Shown piece by piece: positions 17,114 through 29,160 of a DNA stretch of 64,000 nt. A model generated the notes under the pieces. It was not told the DNA's origin. It did not search any database and saw nothing but the letters and a program-made list of their open reading frames with translations. Positions within the stretch are counted from its first letter, which is position 1. The number at the start of each line of letters is the position of its first letter. Origin of the DNA: an uncultured Tenacibaculum sp. (GTDB lineage: Bacteria; Bacteroidota; Bacteroidia; Flavobacteriales; Flavobacteriaceae); the NCBI GenBank assembly GCA_947492185.1, contig CANLMR010000009.1, positions 55,527-119,526 on the forward strand, written 5' to 3'. A program made the position numbers and the translations under genes.

Positions 17114-18577
17114 TTACGCACTCAATAAATCATTAGCATCTTTTAGCGGCAAACTTGAACTTCCCATTAAGTAAGCATCAACATGATGAGCAGCTTGTCT
17201 TCCTTCTGAAATAGCCCACACAATTAAAGATTGTCCTCTTCTCATATCTCCAGCAGTAAACACTCCTTGGACATTGGTTTGATAATTATGAACACTTGCT
17301 TTGATATTAGATCTTACATCTTGAGTTAGACCTAATTTTTCTGGTAATGTTTGCTCAGGTCCTGTGAAACCAAGAGCAAGAAATACTAAATCACACGGCC
17401 ATGTTTTTTCACTCCCTTCTTTTTCAATCAATTGAGGTCGTTCTCCTGGAATAATCTTCCACTCTACCTCAACAGTTTTTAACGCTATTAATTCACCTTT
17501 CTCATTTTTAATAAACTCCTTTGTATTGATAAGCCAATTACGATTACAACCTTCTTCATGAGAAGAACTTGTTTTTAATTGTAATGGCCAGAAAGGCCAA
17601 GGTGTTTTTTCACTTCGAGCTTCTGGTGGTTTAGGCATAATTTCAAAATTCGTAACCGATTTAGCTCCATGTCGATTAGATGTTCCAATACAATCCGAAC
17701 CAGTATCTCCTCCTCCAATTACAATTACATGTTTATCTTTTGCATTAATAATTTCATTTTCTAAATCTGGATTGAATAAAGCTTTAGTTTGTCGCGTTAA
17801 AAAATCCATTGCTTGATGTACTCCTTTTGCATCACTTCCTGGAATCGGTAAATTTCTTGCTTGAGTAGCCCCTCCACATAATACGGTTGCATCGAATTCT
17901 TTTAATTCATCTACCGAAATATTCACACCAATGTTCGCATTAGTTTTAAATACAATACCTTCTTCTTCGAGGATTTTGATTCGACGATCTATAATTTTTT
18001 TTTCTAATTTAAAGTTCGGTATACCGTAACGTAATAAACCTCCTAGTTTATCTTCTCGTTCGAAAACAGTAACTATATGTCCTGCTCTATTTAATTGTTG
18101 AGCAGCAGCCAAACCAGCTGGTCCTGAACCTACTACTGCAACAGTTTTTCCTGACCTATAACTTGGACGCTTAGGTTTAACCCATCCTTTTTCAAATCCT
18201 TTTTCTACTATATACTTTTCTATATTCTCAATAGAAACTGGCTCATCAATTAATCCTAAAACACAAGCTTTCTCGCAAGGAGCTGGACATAATCTTCCGG
18301 TAAACTCAGGAAAATTATTTGTTGAGTGTAAAATTTCTAATGCCTTTCTCCATTCTCCTTTATGAACCATATCGTTAAAATCTGGTATAAGATTACCTAA
18401 TGGACAACCACTATGACAAAATGGAATTCCACAATCCATGCAACGGGAACCTTGTTTTTGTTGTTCTTCCAAAGACAATGGAGCTGTAAACTCTTTATAA
18501 TTTCTAACTCTATCTACAACAGCATTATTAATTTCCTGCTTTCTCTCGTACTTTTTAAATCCGCCTAATTCACCCAT
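17114..18577 (-). CDS. gltD: Glutamate synthase (NADPH), small subunit
   Basis: 487 residues. It passes electrons from NADPH through FAD and Fe-S clusters to GltB for glutamate formation. Cys-rich cluster motifs are at the N-terminus (CMDCGIPFCHSGCPLG, then CPAPCEKACVLG). The FAD fingerprint is VAVVGSGPAGLAAAQQL (about 145-160) and the NADPH-binding glycines VIVIGGGDTGSDC. It starts 4 bases after gltB and is the last gene before the ilv leader. Confidence 0.95.
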   Translation of the reverse strand: MGELGGFKKYERKQEINNAVVDRVRNYKEFTAPLSLEEQQKQGSRCMDCGIPFCHSGCPLGNLIPDFNDMVHKGEWRKALEILHSTNNFPEFTGRLCPAPCEKACVLGLIDEPVSIENIEKYIVEKGFEKGWVKPKRPSYRSGKTVAVVGSGPAGLAAAQQLNRAGHIVTVFEREDKLGGLLRYGIPNFKLEKKIIDRRIKILEEEGIVFKTNANIGVNISVDELKEFDATVLCGGATQARNLPIPGSDAKGVHQAMDFLTRQTKALFNPDLENEIINAKDKHVIVIGGGDTGSDCIGTSNRHGAKSVTNFEIMPKPPEARSEKTPWPFWPLQLKTSSSHEEGCNRNWLINTKEFIKNEKGELIALKTVEVEWKIIPGERPQLIEKEGSEKTWPCDLVFLALGFTGPEQTLPEKLGLTQDVRSNIKASVHNYQTNVQGVFTAGDMRRGQSLIVWAISEGRQAAHHVDAYLMGSSSLPLKDANDLLSA

Positions 18578-18581
18578 AATA

Positions 18582-21500
18582 TTATACTGTAATTTTACTA
18601 GTTATTTCTTCTTTTGCTAACCTTTCTAATGCTAATCTGTAATCAGTAGGGTACACTTTAATAAAATCCATTTTATTCACTTCCCAATCTTGAAGAATGG
18701 TAGTTCCTAAATCACTTTCGGTATATTTAACATGATTATAAATTAATTCCTTAATCTCATGTTGATCTTCTGTTTCTAAATGAACCAATTCTACCATTTC
18801 TAGATTACAAAGTTCATTTCTAAATTGATGTGAAGGATCATATACATAAGCGATACCTCCACTCATTCCAGCAGCAAAGTTTCTTCCTGTTCTACCTAAC
18901 ACAATAACTTTACCTCCAGTCATATATTCACAACCGTGATCTCCAATTCCTTCAACAACTGCAGTAATTCCAGAATTTCGAACACAGAAACGTTCTCCAG
19001 CTATTCCATTTATATACGCTTCACCTTTTACTGCTCCGTAAAAACAAACATTACCCACAATAATATTTTCTTTGGCTACAAAATCAGCTTCTTTAGGCTT
19101 TTTCACAATGATTTTTGCTCCAGATAATCCTTTACCTAAGTAATCATTAGTTTCACCATCAACAATCATAGTTAATCCTTTAGTTGCGAAAGCTCCAAAA
19201 CTTTGTCCAGCAGAACCTTTAAATTGTAAAGTCAAAGTATCTTCAGGTAACCCTTCATCGCCATGAAGTTTAGAAATCTCATTACTCATTAAAGCTCCTA
19301 CTGAACGATTAGTATTTTGTATACTATAAGAGAATTCTGATTTTATCTTATTTTTTATCGCTCCTTTTGCGTCATCTATAATTTTAAAATCTAAAACCTT
19401 CTCTAAACTATGATCTTGTTTTTCTGTATTGTATAAAATCGGATCAGATTCTGTCACAGGTTTGTGTAATATTGCAGATAAATCAACTCCTTTAGCTTTA
19501 TAATGAGCTATCGCTTTATTTACATTTAGTTTTTCAACTTGACCAACCATCTCTTTAACAGATCTAAACCCAAGAGACGCCATTATTTGTCTAACTTCTT
19601 CTGCTACGAAATACATGAAGTTAATTACATGCTCTGGTGTTCCTTTGAAATTTTTTCTTAATTCAGGGTCTTGAGTAGCTATTCCAACTGGACAAGTATT
19701 TAAATGACATTGACGCATCATTATACAACCTGAAGCTACTAAAGGTGCGGTTGCGAATCCAAACTCTTCAGCTCCTAATAAACATGCAATTGCTACATCT
19801 CTACCAGTTTTTAATTGTCCATCACACTCTAATACAATCCTACCACGAAGATTATTCATCACCAAAGTCTGTTGAGCTTCAGCAACTCCTAATTCCCATG
19901 GCAAACCTGCGTGCCTTAAAGAAGTTAATGGTGAAGCTCCAGTACCTCCATCATAACCAGAAATTAAAACTACATCTGCCTTTGCTTTAGCAACACCAGC
20001 AGCAATAGTTCCTACTCCAACTTTTGATACCAGTTTTACATTAATTCGAGCTTCTCGGTTGGCATTTTTTAAATCGAAAATTAATTGAGCTAAATCCTCA
20101 ATTGAATAAATATCATGGTGTGGTGGTGGTGAAATTAATCCGACATAAGGTGTAGAATTTCTAACTTCAGCAATCCATGGTAAAACCTTTTTACCTGGTA
20201 ATTGACCTCCTTCTCCTGGCTTCGCTCCTTGAGCCATTTTGATCTGTATTTCCTTAGCATTAGTCAAATAATTACTAGTAACACCAAACCTACCAGAAGC
20301 CACTTGTTTTATCGCGCTATTCTTAGAGTCTCCGTTAGATAATTTCTTGAATCTTTCTTTATTCTCTCCTCCTTCTCCGGAATTTGATTTTCCTCCAATT
20401 CTGTTCATCGCAATTGCCAAGTTTTCATGAGCTTCTTGACTAATAGATCCGTAAGACATTGCTCCTGTTTTAAAACGTTTTACAATTTCTGTCCAAGGTT
20501 CAACTTCTTCAATTGGTATAGGGTCTAAGTTTACAAATTCAAACAATCCTCTGATCGTCATTAGATCTTCAGATTGCTTATTAATTTTATCAGCATATAC
20601 TTTGTAACTTTCTTTACTCTTCGAACGAACGGCTTGTTGCAATTTAGAAACCGTAGTTGGATTAAACATATGTCGTTCTCCATTTCTTCTCCAACGATAA
20701 TCTCCTCCTACCTCTAAATTTAAAACTGCATCGATATCTTTATCCCTAAACGATTCTGTACATCGTTTATAAATATCTTTTTGTAATACATATAACCCTA
20801 TTCCTCCAATTCTAGATGGTGTTTCAGGAAAATACTTATCAGTAAATGCCTTTTTTAAACCAAGAATTTCAAAGATTTGAGAAGCTCTATAAGAATGTAA
20901 GGTAGAGATTCCAATCTTATTCATAATTTTTAATAAGCCTTTTCCAATAGCCTTATTAAAGTTTTTTACAGCCTTTCCTACCTCTATATCTTTAATTACC
21001 CCTTTATTTACTTGTCTAGCAATAATTTCATTAACCATATAAGGATTAATAGCACTCGCACCATAACCAAATAGCGTTGCAAAATGATGTGGTTCTCTTG
21101 GCTCTGCACTTTCAATTATAATTCCGATTTTAGAACGTGTTTTCTTTCGATACATAGAATTATGCAAATAAGAGCATGCTAATAATGCTGGTATTGGTGC
21201 CCACTCTTTATTTGCTCCTCTATCAGATAAAATAATAATATTTGCTCCTTCATCTTCAACAGCAACGGTAGCTTTATATAAAATTCCTTCTAAAGCATTT
21301 TCTATTCCATTCACTCCTTTTTCTAAAGGAAAAAGCATTGGAATTGTAGCAGCTTTGAAATCTTCGTGCTCTAAGTTTTTGATTTTATCTAAATCCTCAT
21401 TTGAAATAACTGGATTTTGAATTCGTAGTTTCTTTGCTTGTTCGGGAATAATATTAAAGATATTTCTATCCGAACCAATGGCTAAACTAATATCTGTAAT

Positions 21501-23093
21501 AATTTCTTCTCTAATGCCATCTAAAGGAGGATTAGTTACTTGCGCAAATAATTGTTTGAAATAATTATATAGTAATTGAGGTCTATCTGAAAGCACTGCC
21601 AATGGAGTATCTGTTCCCATAGAACCAATTCCTTCTTTACCATTAATTGCCATAGGAGCAATTATCTGATCAATCTCTTCTGTTGTATAACCAAACAATC
21701 TTAAACGCGTAAAATAATCTGTTTTCTCTTGAGGTATTTGATTTTGAGTGTATGGAATATCCGCTAGAGGTAATGTTTGTTCTTTTACCCATTTTTTATA
21801 CGGGTGTTTAGAGACAATATCTTTTTTAATTTCTTCATCTTCAATAATTCTTCCTTCATTCATATCCACCAAAAACATCTTACCAGGTTCTAATCTACCA
21901 TGCTTTACAACATTTTCTGGTTTAATATTCAATACTCCAATTTCTGAAGACATTACAACGTTTCCTTTTTTCGTAACTGTATATCTAGAAGGTCTAAGTC
22001 CGTTTCTATCTAAAACTGCTCCAATAAAATTTCCATCAGTAAAAGGAACTGAAGCAGGTCCATCCCAAGGTTCCATAATACAAGAATTGTATTCATAAAA
22101 AGCCTTCTTATCTTCATTCATTGTTACATCTCTTTCCCATGCTTCGGGAACTAACATCATCATAACTTCTGGTAAAGATCTACCCGTCATTAATAATAAC
22201 TCAACAGCCATATCCATAGAAGCTGAATCTGATTTTCCTTTAGTTATAATTGGATATAATTTCTCAATATTTTCGCCAAATAATTCAGACTTCATTAACT
22301 CTTGTCTAGCAATCATTCGTTTAACATTTCCTTTCAACGTATTTATTTCTCCATTATGGCACATGAATCTAAATGGTTGAGCCAAATCCCATGATGGAAA
22401 TGTATTTGTTGAAAATCTTTGGTGAACCAAAGCTAATCGAGTTACTAAATCAGGTTGTTTTAAATCTACATAGAAACGACCAATATCTTCAGGCATTAAT
22501 AACCCTTTATATATTAATGTTGTAGTTGATAGGCTAGATAAATAGAAATATTTACTTTCCGATATTTTTGACTTTGCAATTGTATGTTCACTAATTTTTC
22601 TAGCAGCAAAAAGCTTAGCATTAAATTGTAAATCTGTAAGTGATTCTTCTCCTTTAGCTACAAAAACTTGTTTTATTTTAGGTTGTGTTTTAGCGGCAAT
22701 TGCGCCTAAATTTGATGTATCCACTGGCACATCTCTCCAGCCTAAAATTTGTAAACCTTGACTTTTAAGTTCTGCTTCTAATACTTGTTCACAGTAACTA
22801 CTTTGGTTAAATTTTTTTGGTAAAAATACTTGTCCTACTGCATATTTTTTTGCTTCAGGTAATTTAAAATCGCACACACGATTAAAAAAATCATGAGGAA
22901 TATCAATTAAAATACCAGCACCATCACCTGTTCTTCCATCTGAACTTACTGCTCCTCGATGCTCTAATTTTATTAAGATTTCTAATGCATCGTGAATTAT
23001 TTGATTTGATTTTTCCCCTTTAAGGTTACAAATAAATCCAGCTCCACAATTATCTCTTTCAAATTCATTTAAATATAAGCCTTGATCTTCCAT
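18582..23093 (-). CDS. gltB: Glutamate synthase, large subunit
   Basis: 1503 residues, normal for the alpha subunit. The N-terminal class II glutaminase has its nucleophile at Cys16 ([11 protein letters not shown]), so a 15-residue propeptide must be removed. The central and FMN-binding synthase domains include the gate region [11 protein letters not shown]. The 3Fe-4S ligands are in [15 protein letters not shown]. The C-terminal GXGXG beta-helix domain covers residues about 1230-1480. With GltD it makes two glutamates from glutamine and 2-oxoglutarate, supplying the amino donor for IlvE. The 172-base gap up to amtB carries two large hairpins. Confidence 0.96.
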   Translation of the reverse strand: MEDQGLYLNEFERDNCGAGFICNLKGEKSNQIIHDALEILIKLEHRGAVSSDGRTGDGAGILIDIPHDFFNRVCDFKLPEAKKYAVGQVFLPKKFNQSSYCEQVLEAELKSQGLQILGWRDVPVDTSNLGAIAAKTQPKIKQVFVAKGEESLTDLQFNAKLFAARKISEHTIAKSKISESKYFYLSSLSTTTLIYKGLLMPEDIGRFYVDLKQPDLVTRLALVHQRFSTNTFPSWDLAQPFRFMCHNGEINTLKGNVKRMIARQELMKSELFGENIEKLYPIITKGKSDSASMDMAVELLLMTGRSLPEVMMMLVPEAWERDVTMNEDKKAFYEYNSCIMEPWDGPASVPFTDGNFIGAVLDRNGLRPSRYTVTKKGNVVMSSEIGVLNIKPENVVKHGRLEPGKMFLVDMNEGRIIEDEEIKKDIVSKHPYKKWVKEQTLPLADIPYTQNQIPQEKTDYFTRLRLFGYTTEEIDQIIAPMAINGKEGIGSMGTDTPLAVLSDRPQLLYNYFKQLFAQVTNPPLDGIREEIITDISLAIGSDRNIFNIIPEQAKKLRIQNPVISNEDLDKIKNLEHEDFKAATIPMLFPLEKGVNGIENALEGILYKATVAVEDEGANIIILSDRGANKEWAPIPALLACSYLHNSMYRKKTRSKIGIIIESAEPREPHHFATLFGYGASAINPYMVNEIIARQVNKGVIKDIEVGKAVKNFNKAIGKGLLKIMNKIGISTLHSYRASQIFEILGLKKAFTDKYFPETPSRIGGIGLYVLQKDIYKRCTESFRDKDIDAVLNLEVGGDYRWRRNGERHMFNPTTVSKLQQAVRSKSKESYKVYADKINKQSEDLMTIRGLFEFVNLDPIPIEEVEPWTEIVKRFKTGAMSYGSISQEAHENLAIAMNRIGGKSNSGEGGENKERFKKLSNGDSKNSAIKQVASGRFGVTSNYLTNAKEIQIKMAQGAKPGEGGQLPGKKVLPWIAEVRNSTPYVGLISPPPHHDIYSIEDLAQLIFDLKNANREARINVKLVSKVGVGTIAAGVAKAKADVVLISGYDGGTGASPLTSLRHAGLPWELGVAEAQQTLVMNNLRGRIVLECDGQLKTGRDVAIACLLGAEEFGFATAPLVASGCIMMRQCHLNTCPVGIATQDPELRKNFKGTPEHVINFMYFVAEEVRQIMASLGFRSVKEMVGQVEKLNVNKAIAHYKAKGVDLSAILHKPVTESDPILYNTEKQDHSLEKVLDFKIIDDAKGAIKNKIKSEFSYSIQNTNRSVGALMSNEISKLHGDEGLPEDTLTLQFKGSAGQSFGAFATKGLTMIVDGETNDYLGKGLSGAKIIVKKPKEADFVAKENIIVGNVCFYGAVKGEAYINGIAGERFCVRNSGITAVVEGIGDHGCEYMTGGKVIVLGRTGRNFAAGMSGGIAYVYDPSHQFRNELCNLEMVELVHLETEDQHEIKELIYNHVKYTESDLGTTILQDWEVNKMDFIKVYPTDYRLALERLAKEEITSKITV

Positions 23094-23130
23094 TTTAAGT
23101 TAATTTGTTTAATGAGGTTATTATAAGGTA

Positions 23131-23223
23131 AGATGAGAAATGTATCTAGAAACACATTTCTCATCTATAAGATCGTTATAATTGTTAATTTCCTACATGT
23201 CGATATATGGGTTTAACGATCTT
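23131..23223 (-). other. Two stem-loops in the amtB-gltB intergenic region
   Basis: One stem has perfect 13-base arms (AGATGAGAAATGT / ACATTTCTCATCT, 23131-23143 and 23154-23166) around a 10-base loop. A second has perfect 10-base arms (AAGATCGTTA / TAACGATCTT, 23169-23178 and 23214-23223) around 35 bases. Neither is followed by a U-run, so they do not look like simple terminators. No leader ORF is present. They could be processing or stability elements of the amtB-gltBD mRNA. Confidence 0.5.
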
Positions 23224-23265
23224 ACTTTGCTTGGCTATAAAGTTTAAATTTTCTTTCAAGAAAAC

Positions 23266-24618
23266 TTAGACTCCTTCACCCGCTAGTTCTAATTCTCTTT
23301 CTACATATACAATAGTACTATCTTCACTCCCTCTATTTCTTTTACCTGGATATGCTAACGCTCCATGTTCAGATAAATCTAAACCTTCGATTTCTTCTTT
23401 TTCTGTTACACGCAATCCGATTGTTTTTTTCAACGCATATAAGAACACAAATGAAGTTACAAGAGCCCATACAGCGTAAGCAAGTGTTCCTGTTAATTGA
23501 GTTACAAATTGAGCTGTTCCTCCTCCGTTTAGTAAACCTATTGCGGTATCACCATCAATTCCCCATAATCCAATCACTAAAGTTCCCCAAGCACCAACAA
23601 TACCGTGAACAGAAACTGCACCAACTGCATCGTCTATTTTTAATTTTTGCTCTATAAATTGCATTGAAACTACCACTATTATACCTCCAATTAAGCCTGC
23701 TAAAACAGCTCCGCCCTCAGTCATATTTCCACAACCAGCAGTAATACTTACTAATCCAGCTAAAGCTCCATTTAAAGTCATATCTAAATTTGGCTTTTTA
23801 TACTTAACCCATGAAATAATTAACGCTCCAAGTGTTCCTGCTGCAGCGGCTAAATTTGTTAACAGTACAACTTTTGCTGCACCAACAGCATCATCTCCTC
23901 CCCAAGCTAATTGAGAACCTCCATTAAATCCGAACCATCCAAACCATAAAATAAACACACCCAATGTTGCTAAAAGCTTATTATGTCCTGGAATAGAAAT
24001 CGCCTTACCATCTTTTGTATACTTTCCTAATCTAGGTCCTACTAAAATTGCCGCGATTAAAGCAGCCCATCCTCCTACTGAGTGTACAATTGAAGAACCT
24101 GCAAAATCTATAAACCCTTTCTTAGCTAACCATCCATCACCATTCCATTGCCATCCTCCAGCAATTGGATATATTAATGCTGTCATAACTACAGAAAAAA
24201 TGATATAGGTTGTATACTTAGTTCTACCTGCAATTGCTCCAGAAACAATAGTTGCTGCTGTTGCACAGAATACAGTTTGAAAAAATAAATCAGAAGGATC
24301 TAATTTATTATAAAAAGCAAAACCGCTCCATCCAATCCAACCATTAGTATCTCCATACATTAAAGAATACCCTACAAACCAAAACACTAATGATCCTACA
24401 GCAATATCTAATGCATTTTTCATAGCGATATTAACCACGTTTTTCGATCTTGTCATTCCTGATTCCACTAATGTGAATCCTGCCTGCATTAAAAACACTA
24501 AAATACCAGAAAGTAAAATCCATAACATTGTCATATCCGCTTTAATGGCTGCTACTTGTTTTGCTAAATCTTGAGCTACTTCTGGCTCTGTAATAGTTAA
24601 TAAAAAATTAGTTATCAT
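23266..24618 (-). CDS. amtB: Ammonium transporter
   Basis: 450 residues with about 11 predicted transmembrane helices. It is an Amt/Rh channel that brings ammonium into the cell. Helix 1 begins MLWILLSGILVFLMQAGFTLVESGMTRSKN (Amt signature). The twin pore histidines are seen in SIVHSVGGWAAL and VSVHGIVGAWGTL. The C-terminal cytosolic tail ends in an acidic ELELAGEGV. No GlnK/P-II gene is adjacent, which is unusual relative to many bacteria. It lies between the porin-like gene (33-base gap) and gltB. Confidence 0.95.
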   Translation of the reverse strand: MITNFLLTITEPEVAQDLAKQVAAIKADMTMLWILLSGILVFLMQAGFTLVESGMTRSKNVVNIAMKNALDIAVGSLVFWFVGYSLMYGDTNGWIGWSGFAFYNKLDPSDLFFQTVFCATAATIVSGAIAGRTKYTTYIIFSVVMTALIYPIAGGWQWNGDGWLAKKGFIDFAGSSIVHSVGGWAALIAAILVGPRLGKYTKDGKAISIPGHNKLLATLGVFILWFGWFGFNGGSQLAWGGDDAVGAAKVVLLTNLAAAAGTLGALIISWVKYKKPNLDMTLNGALAGLVSITAGCGNMTEGGAVLAGLIGGIIVVVSMQFIEQKLKIDDAVGAVSVHGIVGAWGTLVIGLWGIDGDTAIGLLNGGGTAQFVTQLTGTLAYAVWALVTSFVFLYALKKTIGLRVTEKEEIEGLDLSEHGALAYPGKRNRGSEDSTIVYVERELELAGEGV

Positions 24619-24651
24619 ATTCTTGTAAATTATTGTTGATTCTTATTTTGA

Positions 24652-25677
24652 TTAAAAGCTGTAAATAGCTCCAATTGTAAATGCTGCTAAACTTTTTGTT
24701 GGTGTTCCATCATTATCTAAAAACACTTCTTCTGAATTACTATCCAATCTTAATTCAGGTTTAATAATGAAGTTTTCGACTTTGTAACTTCCTGTAAGAG
24801 TAACACCGAAAACACTATCGTCTTCTGTTCCTGCAAATAATCCATTATTCCCAAGTTCAGCGAAATACTCTCCTCTTAAACCTAAAGTAAAGTCATCAGA
24901 AATTCCTAATTGTGGATACAATGCAGCTCCATAAAATCCGTTTCCTTCGTTATCCGCATAAGCAGCATTGATTCCTAAGTAAAACTTATCTACTATGTCA
25001 AAACCACCTGTATAGTCAATTTCAAATCCTAAACCTGCACCTCCATCATAATAGAAGTTTAAATATTGATCAGAATATCCTAATTGTGCTCCAACCGAAT
25101 AAACCCCAGTTAAATTCGTATTTACATCTGTAACATTCATTACAGCAACCATTAAACTAAAATCATCCGAAAGAGAGAAATCAGCTTTTACACCTACATG
25201 AGAGAAAGGTCCGTTTGAAAATAAATGAGAAGTACTGTAATTAAAATTACCTGTTGGAGAAATAACTTCATATCCTAGATATGTATTGAAACGTCCAAAA
25301 GTTAAGGTAGCCTTTTCTGAAACATTCCAGTAAACATACAATTGGTTAACAAAAAAGTTATTATCTCCAATTGTACCATCTCCACCTACTGCTCCAACAC
25401 CTCTATCTCCAAAGGCTAAATCCGCAACAGCTCCTGTTTTTCCCATATTGTAACTAGCAATTACATTTGCCATACCCAATGCGAATCCAGAATTTTCTGC
25501 AAAAGATGACCCGAAAGACTGCCCCGATGTATCTGAAGTAGTTAGATACGTTTGGTAGTAAGCGTCTACACTACCTGTAAATGAGATTTTACTCTTCTTT
25601 TCCTCTTCTTGAGCAAAAGCCATGATTTGCAATAAACATGTTAAAATCGTTAGTCTAAGTTTTCTTGAGTTTGACAT
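24652..25677 (-). CDS. Outer-membrane beta-barrel protein, OmpL-like porin-2 family
   Basis: 341 residues. A signal peptide (LRLTILTCLLQIMAFA) is followed by a charged EEEKKSK linker and alternating amphipathic strands with aromatic girdles (GRFNTYLGYEVISPTGNFNYSTSHLF is characteristic). It ends in the terminal strand AFTIGAIYSF with a C-terminal Phe, as expected for a barrel. The family is BBP2/OmpL-like. As first gene of the amtB-gltBD group it probably admits small nitrogen compounds, an inference from context. Confidence 0.82.
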   Translation of the reverse strand: MSNSRKLRLTILTCLLQIMAFAQEEEKKSKISFTGSVDAYYQTYLTTSDTSGQSFGSSFAENSGFALGMANVIASYNMGKTGAVADLAFGDRGVGAVGGDGTIGDNNFFVNQLYVYWNVSEKATLTFGRFNTYLGYEVISPTGNFNYSTSHLFSNGPFSHVGVKADFSLSDDFSLMVAVMNVTDVNTNLTGVYSVGAQLGYSDQYLNFYYDGGAGLGFEIDYTGGFDIVDKFYLGINAAYADNEGNGFYGAALYPQLGISDDFTLGLRGEYFAELGNNGLFAGTEDDSVFGVTLTGSYKVENFIIKPELRLDSNSEEVFLDNDGTPTKSLAAFTIGAIYSF

Positions 25678-25711
25678 AAATTATAATGATTTAAATTAGT
25701 TAACTGCTTCC

Positions 25712-25742
25712 CAAAACTATAGGGTTGAAACGAAAAAACAAA
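25712..25742 (-). promoter_or_regulatory. Promoter of the porin-amtB-gltBD group
   Basis: On the minus strand TTTG, 19 bases, then TAGTTTTG is an exact match to the Bacteroidota housekeeping promoter. It lies 34 bases upstream of the porin start. Confidence 0.65.
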
Positions 25743-26027
25743 ACCTAACCCCTTGTAAAACAAGCGAAAACGATGTAAATTAAAAATGAGTTGTCAAAAA
25801 AAAGGAGTAAAAAATTATAATATGTTAATTTACCATAAAAAAAAGAAGAAGTATTTATGAAATGCATAAATATGAAAACTTAAATTACGAAATAGATAAA
25901 AATGCATTTTTTTGAAAAAAAAATGACAATTAGCGATTTTACATGAAAATAACACAACTATTACTAAGTTTTTATTAAACATAATTCAATTAAAAAGGTT
26001 TTTTATTGAATTATCATCAAACAAAAA
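25743..26027. other. Very AT-rich gap with a long inverted repeat
   Basis: No ORF is credible here. Bases 25981-26014 form a nearly perfect 34-base inverted repeat (outer arms ATAATTCAAT / ATTGAATTAT, inner A5/T6 stretch). It might be a binding site or a second transcription stop downstream of leuB. Nothing else was recognised. Confidence 0.4.
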
Positions 26028-26049
26028 AAGCACTCAAAAAAGAGTGCTT
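26028..26049 (-). terminator. Terminator of the leu operon
   Basis: Perfect 8-base arms (AAGCACTC / GAGTGCTT) enclose a 6-base loop and are followed on the minus strand by seven U. It lies 22 bases past the leuB stop. Confidence 0.85.
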
Positions 26050-26070
26050 CTACTTCAAATACAAAATCAA

Positions 26071-27186
26071 CTAAATTATTGTACTTTGTCCCATATGGAC
26101 GTTCTTAAAATTAATATTACTATCCTCTTGATTATGGATATAATCCACAATGAAATCTCCAACTTTTGAAGTGCTAAAGCTATTTTCATAATTTATATCC
26201 TGAGTAGTAATACCCAATTCTAATGACTTTTGAACCGCCTTTTCTATGGCAGACGCCTCTTTATGCAAACTTAAATGTTTCAAGAGCATTGCTACCGATA
26301 ATATCGATGCTAAAGGATTAGCTATATCTTTACCTTTTGCTTGAGGATAAGACCCATGAATTGGTTCAAAAAGTGCACATTTATCACCTATAGAAGCAGA
26401 AGCTAGCAATCCAATTGATCCACCAATTACACTAGCTTCATCGGATAAAATATCTCCGAATAAATTCTCCGTTAGTATAACATCAAACTGTTTTGGATTT
26501 AATATTAGTTGCATAGCTGCATTATCTACAAACATTGTATCTACCTCGACATCTTTATATTGCTCTGAAAGTTTAGTAATAGTTTTTCTCCATAATCTGG
26601 AAGTTTCTAACACATTAGCTTTATCTACTAATGTTAATTTCTTTCTTCTATTCTGAGCTGCTTTAAAAGCTAAATGTCCCATTCTTTCAATTTCTTCCAC
26701 CGAATACGAACAACCATCAAAAGCAATTTGTCCATCATCGCTCAACTCTTTTATTCCAAAATAAATACCACCAGTTAACTCTCTATAGATAGTGATATCT
26801 GTATTTTTAATAATATTTTCTTTTAATGGTGAATTTTGAAGTAAAGAGTCATAAGCCTTTACTGGTCTAACATTACAAAATAGTCCCAATTCTTTTCTTA
26901 ATTTAAGTAAACCTTGTTCTGGTCTAACTTTAGCTGTTGGATCATTATCATATTTTGGATCACCGATTGCGCCAAACAGAATTGCATCACTTTTTTTACA
27001 AGATGACAAGGTATCTTTTGGTAAAGGACTTCCTGTTTCATCTATAGCACAAGCACCCATCAACACTTTTTCATAAATAAATGTGTGATTATATACTTCT
27101 GAAATAGCTCCTAATACTTTTATAGATTGTTCTGTTACTTCCGGACCAATTCCATCTCCAGGAATTACTGTTATATTAAATTTCAT
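26071..27186 (-). CDS. leuB: 3-isopropylmalate dehydrogenase
   Basis: 371 residues. This NAD-dependent oxidative decarboxylase is the third leucine step. Visible motifs are VIPGDGIGPEVTEQS at the N-terminus, the substrate arginine region RPEQGLLKLRKELGLFCNVRPV, YRELTGGIYFG, and the metal-binding block VDNAAMQLILNPKQFDVILTENLFGDILSDEAS. It is the last gene of leuACDB, 8 bases after leuD. Confidence 0.96.
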   Translation of the reverse strand: MKFNITVIPGDGIGPEVTEQSIKVLGAISEVYNHTFIYEKVLMGACAIDETGSPLPKDTLSSCKKSDAILFGAIGDPKYDNDPTAKVRPEQGLLKLRKELGLFCNVRPVKAYDSLLQNSPLKENIIKNTDITIYRELTGGIYFGIKELSDDGQIAFDGCSYSVEEIERMGHLAFKAAQNRRKKLTLVDKANVLETSRLWRKTITKLSEQYKDVEVDTMFVDNAAMQLILNPKQFDVILTENLFGDILSDEASVIGGSIGLLASASIGDKCALFEPIHGSYPQAKGKDIANPLASILSVAMLLKHLSLHKEASAIEKAVQKSLELGITTQDINYENSFSTSKVGDFIVDYIHNQEDSNINFKNVHMGQSTII

Positions 27187-27194
27187 AATTTATT

Positions 27195-27779
27195 TTATAA
27201 AGAGGCTTCGTACTTTTTAATTTTATCTGTTTTACTTAATAAGAATTCAATATCATCATATCCATTAAGTAAACACACTTTCTTGTATGGATCTATTTCA
27301 AAATTCTCCGAACAATGACTTCCTTGAACTCTTATTTCTTGATTTTCAAGACAGACTTCAATAGCTGTATGTGGATTTTCTTCAACTTCTTTAATTAAAA
27401 AATTCAAATATTTCTCTGAAACTTGCACTGGTAGCAATCCATTATTTAACGCATTACCTTTAAAAATATCGGCAAAAAAACTACTTATCACTACTTTAAA
27501 TCCATATCCAACTAATGCCCATGCTGCATGTTCTCTACTTGATCCACAACCAAAATTATCTCCTGCAATTAGAATACTACCTTTATATTCTGGATGATTC
27601 AAAACAAATTTATGATTGATAGAGCCATCTTTTTTAAAACACCAATCTCTAAATAAGTTATCTCCAAACCCCTTTTTATCAGTTGCCTTTAAAAAACGAG
27701 CTGGAATAATTTGATCTGTATCTACATTACTAATTGATAATGGGATAGCCGTATCTATTAATTTTACAAACTTTTCCAT
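27195..27779 (-). CDS. leuD: 3-isopropylmalate dehydratase, small subunit
   Basis: 194 residues. This swivel domain completes the isopropylmalate isomerase with LeuC. Motifs are [14 protein letters not shown] and [17 protein letters not shown]. It begins 4 bases after leuC stops. Confidence 0.95.
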   Translation of the reverse strand: MEKFVKLIDTAIPLSISNVDTDQIIPARFLKATDKKGFGDNLFRDWCFKKDGSINHKFVLNHPEYKGSILIAGDNFGCGSSREHAAWALVGYGFKVVISSFFADIFKGNALNNGLLPVQVSEKYLNFLIKEVEENPHTAIEVCLENQEIRVQGSHCSENFEIDPYKKVCLLNGYDDIEFLLSKTDKIKKYEASL

Positions 27780-27783
27780 TAGC

Positions 27784-29160
27784 TTATATATTTGTTATAT
27801 CAACAATTTGCCCTTCAATTGCTGCTGCTGCTGCAACTAATGGACTTGCTAAAATTGTTCTAGCTCCTTGCCCTTGTCTTCCTTCAAAATTTCTGTTCGA
27901 AGTTGACACACAATATTCTCCTTCCGGAATTTTATCATCGTTCATAGCCAAACATGCAGAACATCCTGGCTGTCTTAATTCAAAACCTGCGTTTTCAAAT
28001 ATTTCTTGAAGTCCTTCTTCTTTTATTTGTTTAGCTACTTGCTGCGAACCTGGAACCAACCAAGCATTTACATTAGATGCTTTTTGCTTTCCTTTTACGT
28101 AACTGGCAGCTACTTTAAAATCTTCTATTCTTGAGTTTGTACAACTCCCAATAAATACATAATTAATTGGTTTCCCTATTAAACTTTCCCCTTTAGAAAA
28201 ATTCATATAAGACAATGATTTCTCAAATGATTTATCTCCATTAGTTGGAATGTTCTCTGTAATTTTTATTCCCATTCCAGGATTAGTTCCATAAGTTACC
28301 ATTGGCTCTATATCTTCTGCATCAAAAGAATATTCTTGGTCAAAAACTGCATCAGCATCCGTTTTAAGCGTTTTCCAATACGCAACTTTCTCATTGAACT
28401 TTTCTCCTCTTGGAGCAAATTCTCGTCCTTTTACATATTCAAAAGTTGCTTGATCTGGTGCAATCATTCCTCCTCTAGCTCCCATTTCAATACTCATATT
28501 ACAAACCGTCATTCTACCTTCCATGGACATTTCTTCAAAAACATTTCCAGCATATTCGCAGAAATATCCAGTTCCTGAATTTGTTCCTAGTTTTGAAATT
28601 AAATATAGAATTACATCTTTAGGCAGTACACCTTTTTTCAACTTCCCGTTTACGTTTACTCGTAAACTTTTGGGTTTTTGCATTAATAAACATTGACTAG
28701 CAAATACTTGAGCAACTTGACTCGTTCCTATTCCGAATGCAATTGCCCCGAATGCACCATGAGTTGATGTATGACTATCACCACAAACCATCGTCATTCC
28801 AGGTTGTGTTATACCTAATTCAGGAGCCATAACATGGACAATTCCATTGTACTTATGACCTAAGCCATATAATGTGATATTATTTTCTTTACAATTCTTC
28901 TCTAATTGCTCTAACTGGTTTCTTGATAATTCGTCTTTTACCGGTAAATGTTGATTTTCAGTTGGTGTATTGTGATCTGCCGTTGCAACAATTTTATCTG
29001 GACGAGCTATTGAAATACCTCTTTCTTTAAGTTCATTAAAAGCTTGAGGACTTGTAACCTCATGAATTAAATGCTTATCTATATATAATATTTGAGGACC
29101 ATCTTTAATGGTTTCTACCACATGAGCATCCCAAACTTTATCAAATAATGTTTTTCTCAT
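27784..29160 (-). CDS. leuC: 3-isopropylmalate dehydratase, large subunit
   Basis: 458 residues, an aconitase-family enzyme with a 4Fe-4S cluster. Cluster ligands are visible in [11 protein letters not shown] and [32 protein letters not shown] is the family signature. The start codon shares one base with the leuA stop (29160), so the two are translationally coupled. Confidence 0.96.
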   Translation of the reverse strand: MRKTLFDKVWDAHVVETIKDGPQILYIDKHLIHEVTSPQAFNELKERGISIARPDKIVATADHNTPTENQHLPVKDELSRNQLEQLEKNCKENNITLYGLGHKYNGIVHVMAPELGITQPGMTMVCGDSHTSTHGAFGAIAFGIGTSQVAQVFASQCLLMQKPKSLRVNVNGKLKKGVLPKDVILYLISKLGTNSGTGYFCEYAGNVFEEMSMEGRMTVCNMSIEMGARGGMIAPDQATFEYVKGREFAPRGEKFNEKVAYWKTLKTDADAVFDQEYSFDAEDIEPMVTYGTNPGMGIKITENIPTNGDKSFEKSLSYMNFSKGESLIGKPINYVFIGSCTNSRIEDFKVAASYVKGKQKASNVNAWLVPGSQQVAKQIKEEGLQEIFENAGFELRQPGCSACLAMNDDKIPEGEYCVSTSNRNFEGRQGQGARTILASPLVAAAAAIEGQIVDITNI

